NCBI RefSeq assembly: GCF_963678635.1
Contig: NC_087063.1
Coordinates: 21,336,701 to 21,400,700 of the forward strand
Direction: 5' to 3'
From: Symsagittifera roscoffensis
Lineage: Eukaryota > Xenacoelomorpha > Acoela > Convolutidae
DNA length: 64,000 nt
Position 1 is the first letter of the stretch. Every line of letters begins with the position of its first letter. This document shows, piece after piece, positions 19,643-31,600 of the stretch. The notes beneath the pieces are model-generated. The model saw nothing but the letters and a program-made list of their open reading frames with translations, had not been told where the DNA came from and made no database searches. A program made the position numbers and the translations under genes.

Positions 19643-22600
19643 GTGAGTTTTAAACTTATAGCTAAACACTTATTTTTTCTCTTATTTTCCTTCTTTTTAG
19701 CGCATCTCGTGTACAGCTTCTTTTAATACGTAAAAATGAAAACAGTCAGTTCTCGGTATGATTTTGAGCAAAAGTATTTTAGTGTTGAGAGTAGCGGATT
19801 TTATAGAAATGTATTGCTTTTGTTGTTCGAAGAAGTTCGAAATATATATGATTAGGTTGAATATATATTATTTTATTCAATCAATTTTCGACTTTTTAAC
19901 TAAGATCAATATTTTCTGTCTACACGCTGAAAAATAGTGATGCTCATAGCTCATAATTTAAAAAAAACTTATTTCATCTGCAATCATTTTTTGAGAAGTT
20001 AGTAGTTTGATGGGTTTAAATCATTCCAGTTGAGTTGAGAGAAACACTAGCGCTTTTCCTTACTTTGCTTTTTATATAGTGTTTTTTTTTTGGCGGGGGA
20101 TGAAATTAAGTAAATTTTGCTAATTTTTTCGATGCTAGAGGGCAGTCAAAGCTTTTGATCGATGTTAGAGGGCAGTCGGAACATTCATGGCTTCTTCCTG
20201 ATACAAACAGTGTTGTATTTCAATTTTGTGTTTCGAAAGTATGAAATAGACATTGAAACATAAACTAAAAGCGTTTATCAGAGCAGAAATGAAGGGTAAA
20301 GCAGGGGTTGGTTTTAGAGAAACGGAAAAAAAGTTAGGGTTTTTTTAGGTTGAACAGCCCAAAACTGATTTTTCTGTTATTTTGAAATTTGATCATAATG
20401 CTCAAATCGGATTGGTTGAAATTAATTCCAGTGGGGATAAATCTTTATTTTCATTTTAAAAAAGCTATGTAAACAATTTGGTAATTTTGAGCGGTAAAAT
20501 AGAATAGACCCGAGGCGAGTTTGGGGGCTTGTGGTAACGATTACTTCTGGCAGAAATACGAAGTGCAGTTTATGAAATCTTATGTTTTCAGTTGGAGGCA
20601 AGTCTCTCTTTCATCTGTCGAGCATCAGCTGCAAAGTAATGCAGATGTCCAACTTCCTAGCCTCGGTTTCTCCGGACTGGATTGCTCTGCTAGTTTCTCT
20701 TGACAGAATCATCGCCGTACACAAGAAAAGTAGCAGACGGGTCTTATTTAGACAAAATTTATTATAGTTACTTGTTTATGCAAATTGATAAGCTTTAAAA
20801 AAAACCAAATTATTTTTGAAGAAGTTAGTAAAATGCAATAAGCTTGCAATACAGTCTTAAAACATTTTGAAAAAGCACACATAATATTTTGACCAAATAG
20901 TATTACTAAAATGATGTTTAAGACAAGATTATTGCCAATCTTTTTGTTTAGGTAGACAAATTTGATTTTCCGAGCTCTCCTAAAATAGAATAAGGAACCT
21001 TTTTTGTGAAAAATATCTGCGCCGTAGGCAAACTTTCAAAAAAAAACAGGCCAAAAAAGGAATTTTAGGCACTTTTTAGAAAATTTTGATTTAAAAAAAT
21101 CGCTTTTTTTCGGCGCGCGCTCCCCCCTAAAAATTAATTATTTCGGCGCCAGAAGCGTCTTTAGAAAAACTTTAAGATTGAACAGCCAAAAAATGACTTG
21201 AAAGCAAAAAAACTTCTGAATAACATTAGCTTCCACCGACATTTGCCTATAAAAAAATGTCGAAATAGCATTTTGTGAACACGGTGTGAATAGTAAAAAG
21301 TTGTCAATTCAATTGTTGATTAACATTTTGTTTTGAAAATAGCTTTAAAATTTTCAATTTAAAGTATCGGCTCATCATTTTACTGAAGCTTTTAAGGTGC
21401 ATACCCACAGAGCCGCATTCCCGAATAGCCAAAAAAAACTAAATATTCTTGTCAAGGTAATCAGCAGCAAACAAAATACAACTAAAAAGACAAACTCATA
21501 ACAAAATTTTATTCGAACGATTTCTTATATTTCTTCAAAAATAAGCTAAGAATCCAAAAAGCTTAAAAATAATTTCGATGTGTAATAAATAGTTTTGATT
21601 TTATGAAAATAGACAGCCTAAAAGGGCGACTATTTTTTCAAAATTTTTTCGGCTATCCGATAACAAAGTTTTTTCAGCTATCCGGGGACTAGCATTTTTT
21701 TGGCTATCCGGTAGTTAACCAAAAAAGAGCAACATTAAACAAGTTTAATGGTAACAATTTTTTTTGGCTATCCGAGAACATTCTTTTCGGTTCTCCGGAA
21801 ACAAATTATTTTTTGGCTATCTGATATAAAGTTTTTTTCAGCTATCAGGGAACTAGAAGATTTTCGGCTATCCAGAGACATAACCAAGTAAGAGCAGTAT
21901 TAAACAAGTGTCTTGAGATGGTCGCGGGGAGCACGCACTAAAATTGGGCACCAAACCCCGCAATTACTTGCCTGTCGCAGAAGAGTTTGTCGAAAGTAAA
22001 AATTCGATTGAATTTTCGATTGTTTCGAAGCAATCGACCCCCATCACTATAGATTTGTGTGTTGTGTTTGAGGGTAATTTCGGCTCTCCAGAAACCGTTT
22101 TTCAGCTTTGCGGTTTAAAATTGTTTTTGGCTATCCGGGTATATGACTCGTTCACGCCATCGCTTTTTAATTCAAAGTTTGCTCACATGTTTTCGTTCCT
22201 GGTAAAGAGGCGATTAATGGCATTTGAGAAAAACTCTTTTTTTTATGACGTATAGATATTATGCCATTTGGGAAGTTACCTATATAATACATCATCTTTT
22301 CCAGTTTCCCACGCTCTCGTAAAAATCACTAAGCAAACTTGTTGAAAAAACTTTCATACGACAATTTGCAAGTGGGAAATGTAAAAACAATTATACCGAG
22401 TTGGCTTTTCGGGACTACTTTTTTACCTACCCTATGAAAAATAAGACTCGTTGAAATGATGAGGTAGTGTGTGGTACAAGCAGAACTGCACTCAGAAGGC
22501 AGCCTTCATTCCTGTGTCAGTCACGTGCTCTCTCCTCCTACTCATTGGCGGATGTCGATTCTACTTCTTGTAACCCCCTCTTTTAAACTTCAACTTCAAT

Positions 22601-25600
22601 TATGTTTTAGGCTGTCACCTATCATTACTTGCGCAATAAGCAGAGAGCACATTTTTATAACGCCGAAATTCAAAAACCAAATCGAAACAAAATCGTATAG
22701 AATGCCACCATGCCAAAAAACTATTCAAATAGCAATTGTTATGATATTATAAGGAAACAAGAACGCTCGTATCAGGGTAAAGCCCTGAATAATCAAACTG
22801 GGCCTTAAAATCTGTTAAAACGGCCCAAATTATGAAACTGTGTTAAATGAGCATCTGTTTCCTTGAGAATCCATATTTACTTTCTCTGGAGGTAATATGA
22901 ACCAATCAGAGTTGAGCATTAGAATATAATTTTCAAAACATGAAAATCATCACTTTTCGGTCATACAACAGAAAATACCCTTGAAACTGCCCTGTAACAA
23001 GTTTCAGATAGTTTTGGTTAAAAAAGTTCAAAAAAAAGGAATAAAAAAAAAAAAAATTTGTCCCCAACAAACACTATAAATTAATAGTTGTCAAAATTGC
23101 AGTCGTATACGGAATTATTACTAAAAGTTAGCTTGCTTTTAAAATCAATTTGAATTGAATTTGACTGTGAGATGGGGCGGCTTAACTAGGCGAAAACAGA
23201 AATTGTGATACTAAAGTTCAAAACATACGCAAAGCTTCGCTTCGCAAACACTTGAGAGAAGACAACAAAAAGCAGCTCTATGAAGTTCCATTAAAAAATT
23301 AGAAGTGAGCCTCGAATTAGCAAAAATTCTGGTACATCTGAGATTTCATCCTGCGGCCTAGAGATTAAGAGTCACACCCTAATTCTCAGCCACGGAATCT
23401 TAATAGCAGCAAAACACTAGCCACAACAAAAGCATAGAACAGATGGTATGCAATTTCCAATGTTACAGTGAAATTTTCAAATAAATGAACACTTTTAATT
23501 GCAAGTTAGCTTAGAAAAAAAGAAGGTTCGTAATAACACAGTAAACTGATCGCAAGTGCAATAAAAAAAGTTTATTTTTGTATTTGATTAATTACATTAT
23601 TCGAGTGCTGCATACAAAAAAACGCAAAATTATTCACAAAGCAAGTCAACAGCAAAGTAGTGACAAATCAGTCGTGCGAACGTGTTGTGAGCTTGCCAAC
23701 ATACTGTGAGACTCTATGCGAAATTAAGACTCTATCCGAAAGGTTGATTTTATGCGAAAGGACTCTACGAGAAAGTTGGTAGTTGTAGTTTAACTGCTTC
23801 CTGCCAATGCCGCCAGGAGAAATGAAAGAGGCATTTCTGCTAAAATAGATGAAAAGTTGATAAAATAAATAATATTTTAGCAGACATTCCTCTACTAAGC
23901 AGTCAAACTATAAATACTAACTTTCACACAAGTAACATTTTTACCAAACATAGTTTTGGCTAGTATATACAGACCCGTGCAGGTTAGTTTGCCATGCATG
24001 ATGAGTGCTGAGTATTCAGCCGACGGGACTTCGAACCATATTGAGGAGTCGCAGACTTCATTTTTTAAAGAATCGCGGACTTTGAATTATTTAAGGGCCC
24101 TTTTGATAAGATTTTCAGTTTTATGGACTTATTCTCAGTTGAAATCTACGCCTTTAGTTGAAACTTACGAGTGTCCAGAAAAAAAACAGTTTTACAAGGG
24201 CATTTTAAATTTTAAAATCTTGTTTTGTTAGACCCATTCATCATTTAAATCTTCGAAGCGCACATGAGTTGGCCTGGAACTTTGCCAAATTGGCAATTAT
24301 CTAACCCCACGAATTACATCAGAAAAAATACAGATGATCCTTTTTTATACGTTTGAACTCGTAATATTACGCTATCGTAATTTTGCAGCAAAAATCATTT
24401 GTTAAAAACTTATTTCGACCCCCAAAACTGGTTTTAAAAAAATAACTATCTCAAGCATATATATTCCTTAGTTCCCTAGTGTCGTCGAAAGTTAAAACAA
24501 CAATATTATTCGTATAAAACCAAAACCGTGAGTATTCCAATACACAATATGAACAATCTCCACAAAAGAAAGCCGTTCATAACTGCTTTTTTCCCAATTC
24601 CGTTTATCATGTATCTAAATTTTGACTTAAAAAAAACTTTTTAAAAATACAGTTTTTTAAACTTCTCCACTGGCATTGTCAAAATAAAAATGATAAATAT
24701 TACGTCTCCAATAGCAATGCGTAGGTCAGTCAGCTAGCCTTAATTAAGTTTGGAATAGTTTATGAGCCGTATTACTTCGCCGTTTAATTATTACTAGGAA
24801 ACTCTAAACATCGTTCTAATAAAATTTCTGGTTTTTAAAAGATCGGAAATCTTCAAATTTCAACATCACAAAAAAACTGTCGCAATTTAATTATCTATTT
24901 ATTTTGAACCAGTGAATCAATAGTTTTAGAACGAAAATAAAAATTTGCTAAACATGTATTAAAAAAGATAAAACATTTCTGAAAACAAAACCACCAAGTG
25001 CATATATTTTTTCTCTCCTTATAAAACCAAACATTAATAAAAGCATCTACTTAAATTCTACTTTAATGAAATTCCATAAGCTTGAATGCCCAAATGCTCA
25101 ACTTCACTGGAACTACTGCAAGAATCTTTAATTTGAAACTAAATAATTTGGTTTCATAATTACAGTCAAACTCCATCAAAACTTTGATAACAGATAAGGT
25201 CAATTACAAAGTGATAAATCACGGATGATATCATGAAAGCAAATTGGATTTGTTAGTCATTTATTGCATTTTTCTTAATGAATTTGATGAATCTTTTGTC
25301 AGGACTGAAACTTTAAGCTTTTGAATCTCCCATTATAAATATAATATCAACACTTTATCTAGTTTATAAACACTTTTCTAGGTTTGAATTGAAAGCCTAA
25401 TTTTGAGAAGTTTGACAGGAATTCCGTCAAAATTGTAATTGAAAAAAGGATAGCCGTTGCTATAAAAGCCGGTCGTGTGATAACAAGATCTGACAAAGAC
25501 ATAAAATTTAGGCATATTTGACAGTCACAATAAGAAAAAACAAATGGGGCAACGCATTTAGTCGAAAAATTGCAAACAAAATCTAAGTCCTTTTTCAATT

Positions 25601-28600
25601 TAGATTTTGAAGATCCCAATCTAGCACTAAAAACCTCCGAAAAATATTTTTACTGCAATTAAAAGAAAGTTTCATGGCTTGTCCTTCTAATCGCTCAAAA
25701 TTAGACTAAAACAAAATTTTCTCAACAATGGATAATTTTTTGAAAATTTGTTAACGTTGTTCGAATCAAGGCTGAAAGGGCTTTAGTATGTCATATCACT
25801 CTAACCATAATGATAATTTTTTGCAGTAAAGTTTTTGAACGAACAACAAAATAAGCCAGCTCGCTCTCTGTATTCGCTCGAAATTAGAACAAAAGCCGAA
25901 AGTTTTCCACGAGTTATTTTAGCTAGTTCCTTCCCGTTTTCAATGGTCGGAAAAAACCACAGCTTATTTCGAAAGTCCTAACAAAAAAGATTCAACTCAA
26001 CTTTTTAAATTGAACATGAGTTTTAGCGAGTTGCGCCAAATAAACATGCGGCCTGTTTGCGTCTCCTCGTGGGATTCTTTCCTTCTGGAGAATACTGTGG
26101 CGATGGTTGGTATCCCAAGCATAGTGCTGATGGCAGTTCTAACTGGGATTCTCATCATAATACTGCAAGGACGAAAGAAGCCGGCAGACAGTCGTGCCGC
26201 CGCTCGCTCTAGCTCGGGCACACAGAGATCGGATACTGCCGTTAGTATACAAAACAATCTCTTTAACGATTCCTTGACTTAGGTAGTTCATCAATAGATT
26301 TCATTAAAAATTTAATAAAACTTTGCTTTTTTACTTTGTGATCGGAGAGGATTAAGATTTTTTATAAAAATCTAAGACCATTTATCCACCAATGAAAAGA
26401 CCAACAACTCGTTGCGGAAAACCGATGTTGTGTCTCTGCTAAAGAAATCTATCCATTTTTGCCTTTTTCCTGGGTTGCGATTTGTTGACTCTCCCGTTCA
26501 CAACGAGCACAGATCATGATAGGCCTCGAATCACTGTCTTTTTGACTAAGAGACCGATACTTTAGCGACTACCACATCGCTTCTGTCTCTTCCCCACAAC
26601 CATCCAATCAGTCAAACCATTCTGATGATAATTAGTCATAAAATTGTTAACAATTCTAACTGAACAACTGATCACTTAAATGCGTTCCTACCTGAAAAAA
26701 CACAAAAAACAACATGAAAAAACGTGGATAAAATAGCATCAAAAGTGCGCCACATGATATGACAAAGGGAAAATTTTTACAACAAGCAGAAAAGAAACGC
26801 AGAGGCTAGAAGTAGAGAGACTTATCAAAATCTTGCTATTCAACAACAACAGAAAAACTAGCCAAAAAAGATAAAAATTAATGATGTTTCATTTCCAGTT
26901 CACATTGCTGAAAATCTCGGAATGTTTTGGTGCTTAAAACACAACTGCTACTATGGGACTGTGCTTTATAGAAACCAACAATCAACGTAACTGCTCCCTT
27001 TTTAAAGAGTTGGACCGAATTTGTGGATTTTTTAAATTTCCGCAACTGTTAATTGCTGCCAAGCCCAATTCGCAAAAAAATTCTTGATATATAAATAAAA
27101 AAAACTACAAACCAATTTTATTGTTACTGTTATAGTGTGCAAACTATGAGACAATAATTTAGAAAAAAAATTGGCTGAAAGCACAGGGGAGGCTTTTGCA
27201 AAATAGTTAATGAGGTAACATATGAGTTAAGATGTTTGATGATAGAGAAGTCGGAGAGTTCATAGCTTTTTTCAACCATAACAAAAATTTCCAAAATTTT
27301 TTTAACCACTGATGTATCTAAGCAAAGACGATGTTTCAAAGCCAGTTTACAAAGCTTAAGTTATTGAAAATTTATAATGCTTGAAAAAGTTGTTTGGGAC
27401 AGTTTCAACTATGATTGTGTATGCTTGAAATCAACAACTAAGTTAATTCCTCCGTTATTAATAGATTAATTGGAAAATTGCTTTAGCTTTCAATTTCCTC
27501 ACTCGTTTGAAAAAAGACAAAAAAAATCAAAAAGAAGGCCATATAATTGAAACGGAACACTTCAGACCAATGTCATGGTTAATAACAAAGAGTGAAATCT
27601 AAAAAATATTAATTTACAAAACGGTATTATTTATTTTGGATTTTTCGAAATGTTTTCAAAATTAATCAATATTGAAAAAAAATTCAATCGACACAGAAAT
27701 TGTACTTATACTTAAATTGTACTTGAACTTTTTCTTGCTCTTCAACGCGTTTTTATCGAGGGCTTGGAAATTAATTTTAAGAGCAGAAATAGTTGAGCTT
27801 CTTAACTTCTGAATTCATTCTTTGAAATCATTGCAAATTTCAGTTATTTTTTTAGTCAAACAGGCCGGAGGTTAATTATTCAGATTGACAAGAGAGCACG
27901 TAATCATCAGAGAGCGCTCACCTTGCTAATTGCAGCGCTTGGGCAATTTGAACCAGCAATCAGATTTTTGCTGGGCACCATCACTATCTGAGCGCCACAA
28001 TGCCACAAAACTTATCTTGTTAGGAGCTAATTAGTTTAATGAAAAAACTTGAACGAAGGTCCTATTGGCTTATTTTTTTTAGTTCCACTAATTAATAAAT
28101 TTTTAAAAGTATTTCAAACTTAATAAAAATACGAAAACTTACTGAAATTTGATTACTTTCCAAATTGATTCTCAGTAACAAACAAGATTGGGAGAGATAG
28201 TATAAAGCAGCAAAAAATCAAAAAGACAAGACAAAAACAAAATCAAAAAAATAAGCATAAATGAGTCGATAGATGGTATTTGAATCGAATTGAAAAGAAA
28301 ACAAAGACAGCCGGTTACTGTGCAAGTAGCACAGATTGTTCCAACCATAGTCTTTAAAAATTCTACCTTTTTGCAAATTATTGTAGTTTTTTTTGGCGTG
28401 GTGTGAAAGAACTGAAAAAAAACTGGGAATTAGATACATTCAACAGCCATACTAGAACAAGCAAATTGAAAAACAATTTTTGTAGAAAAATTACTAGAAA
28501 ACGAAAAAAAATTTGATTCCAAGAAAGCCCTACAAAACTCAAACCAAATTAACGTTACCCAGGTAAAACTAAGTTTGTACCTTTCCAATTAAGCTATTGT

Positions 28601-31600
28601 AAGCTTTTAGGGAATTAAAATAAGATTGCTCGCTCGCTTTATTCGCTCGAAATAAAGCGAAAAAAAATTATCAAAAGTGGTTCGAATTACGACTGTAAGG
28701 ACTTTAATATGACATATCAATCAACCCAGTCCGATAATTGTTTGTGGTACCTGATTCTGCATGAAAAACAAAAAGAAAAAAACAAACACAGACCCGAATA
28801 CAAAGTTCCTCCCCATTTTCAATAGTCGGAACAACATTAAATGAATAAGGTGTTCAGAAAAACCAATAGAAAAAGAACAACGGGTTCGTGTAATTTGACT
28901 CACATTGGTTTTTCGTGGAAAAAAGTCATTGCATCTTCAGCTTACTGTTCATACCGGATAAAAAAAAGTTGCTTTTCACCAGTATAACGCCTTGTACGGC
29001 TATTTATTCAATATGGAGATTTTATGCACAGTCTTTTAAACTGAAATTCAATAAAACAGCTGGATGGCTATCTGAGTATAATTTTAAGCGTAATTTTTCT
29101 TGAGTATATTAAATTCAGTTTATAGGAATAACAAAAGAACAAATTCTTCAACTTAGCTTCTTGTTCACCAGACTTTAAAAATATTTACTCTTTTTTTAAA
29201 TAAAAAAATAATAAAAAGTTAGAAGCAGAATAGCACTTTGTAACAAAAATTTGAAAACAGCAGCGACCGATGCAAACTTTCAAACAGAAGACTCATTTCC
29301 TAAATACTAAGAAAACAACTCAAATTTGTTGTTAAAGATTGAACTCATTTTAAATAGCTAGCAAAACAAAAATGACAAAACAGCCACGATTAAATTCCTC
29401 TGCTCTTTTTCTGTACATGATTATTACAATAAAGATTTAAAAAGAGATTATGTAAAAAAAGAGCAGAGGAATTTAATCGTGGCTGTTTTGTCATATTTGA
29501 TTTTTTTTGTTAGCTTTTTTAAATGGTCCTTATTGTAATGTAATAAGAAAAACTTGATTGTAATAATCATTATTAAAACAGTAAGAAAATTGGATATTAG
29601 AACCTGTTCATTTTTTTTCCTCTTTGGTTTTCGTTTTTACCTAAACTGGTTTCTACCTGACCATTCATTATAGACATTGCACTATATTTTTAGCTGTGCC
29701 AACAATGGCCATAGTCTAAATTTATTTATTAGAGTCAAACAACAACTGTCCGTCGGACGTCTGACAACGTTTATAAGAGCTCTCCTATAATAACAATTAA
29801 TCTCATTTTAGCCTCATACATTTTTTAACACAGAAGCAAATCAAAGCTTCGCACTACTTGCGATTCAACTCAAGCATAGATATTAAGGTGGATGCCACTA
29901 AAACTTTCGGAGAAGCACAACCGTTGCGGTAAATTAGGATTAAAAAATCAGTGAGTCCCAAACAAGCAGACAAAATTGGGGTAGACGATCGTTGAACTAA
30001 AAAAATTTTTAGAAAAAATCAACTTGAGCTTAAAAAATTATAACTAAAAAAATTTCTCCGTTCTTAAACACACCATTCAATTCTTCTTTCGCCCTTTAAA
30101 CGACACCGATCACACATTTGCTGAATGCACTTAAGCCGAACAAACTTGTCGAGCAAAAACAAATACCCACCCTTAAAAGGAAATAAAAAATGAAATTATA
30201 CATAATTTAGATGTCACAAACTTACAAATCAAAGGTACTTATCTTTGCTTTTTTAGCGAAACTTGCTTCAACCAGAACAACATTGGTTGATTGGCAAAGT
30301 AAGCCGACAAAAATAAGCAGACAAGCAATATTCCGATAATTAAATTTCTGTTTCATAAAAAATCAGCTCATGGCCACAATCGAACGATTTTCTAGCTTCT
30401 CTCGAGCTTGGACAACACAACACCTCCACACTAAACATGCCAAATTGGTACTTCAAACTTGATATACTCTTAACATAAGCAGAGAAAATGTTTCATTTTA
30501 TTGAACAAGTTTTTACGGGAAAAAAAATTTTTACTCCGATTTGATTATGCTTGCTAATCGCAAACGTTATTCAATGAAAATAAAGTTGGAAAAAGTTTCT
30601 GAAAATCCTCCGACAATTGTTTTTCTCAACTTTTTCAAATCTGCCCACAAGCACTATCAGAAGATATAATTCAGTCCAAAGTTTTGGTTGCGCTGTTTAG
30701 GTTACCTCAAGACATTACGTAATGATTTATGGGTTCACACGGTGCCGACGCATATAGATGGATTAAAACACGCATTACTCAGTCTAAACTGAAAATTAAT
30801 GAGCCCAAAAAAATACTCTAATTAAAATACTTAAAATTCAATATCTTTTCGATATCTTCATGTTTGTTTAACTTTCAAAAACTGGTTTTAATTGCACTGA
30901 GAGTTGTTCGCAGACAAACAATAGAAACCAATCAAACAATTTTCTCAACACAAGTGTATTTTTTCCACTTTGTTCTTTATTTAAAATCCTTCAATGATTT
31001 TTCAGGTGACTAGAGCACTGACAGTTAATTGCGTGCTGTACACGGTCTTTGCAATTGTCCATCAAAGCATTCTGGTCAGTTACGGATTGGTAAGTTGGTT
31101 GACTGAATTTGATCACATTCCAATTTTTTTAGACCTAAGTTCTTCCGACATTTCAGAGAAGAAAAAGGCAATTTTAACTGAGGAATAAATGAAAAGGTTC
31201 CGGCAAAAATGTATATTCTGGCGCCTCACATTCGAGCGTGAAGGTACACTGTTTGGTGAAAGGTCTGTAGAAGAATTTCTTTATTGGTCGAGCAAAATGC
31301 ATAAGGTAAAATAACATACCGACGGAGGATCACTGCCCAGAAACTATTCAACGCAAAACCCTTATAGGCCAAAAGTATCATCAAATGTCAAATCTTATCA
31401 TGTTTTCTAAATGTTGTCATCTAAGTTATCTTTACACATTTATCAGTCAATTTGCCCTGCGACATCTTTTTTCCCTCAGAATAATAATTTCTCATAATTT
31501 AAGTTAAATACATATCGTTATCAAAAAAACCTGAAGAAAAAGGAATCGTGTTTTTTTGTTAGTTGACCTAGCATAGATGAAAAAAAAACTGTCTTTCAAG

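Larger units (their letters stand above)
22570..26026 (+). other. Receptor intron 3
   Basis: This is AT-rich with no host reading frame. A Helentron-like 3' end (TCAGGGTAAAGCCCTGA, ending CTTG) lies at 22758-22800 in minus orientation. A matching interior and 5'-like end lie at about 24240-24500 (CCAAATTGGCAATTATCTAACC; TCGTCGAAAGTTAAAAC), so one copy may be split by about 1.4 kb of insertion. A SINE-like tract (CAAAGCTTCGCTTCGC; tRNA-like GACTCTTAATCTC on minus) lies at about 23230-23420. Confidence 0.45.
26241..31005 (+). other. Receptor intron 4
   Basis: This 4.8 kb AT-rich intron has no host frame seen. It holds a Helentron-related fragment at about 28625-28832 and the perfect hairpin at 29372-29494. 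Confidence 0.5.

Noticed and set aside
21944-22255. Open frame of 103 codons in receptor intron 2
   Set aside because: It overlaps the GGCTATCCG tandem repeat and encodes repeat-derived sequence.
23956-24231. Candidate receptor exon (91 codons)
   Set aside because: No helix-like segment fits the missing helix, and the phases do not join exons 2 or 4; the short exon at 22496 does.
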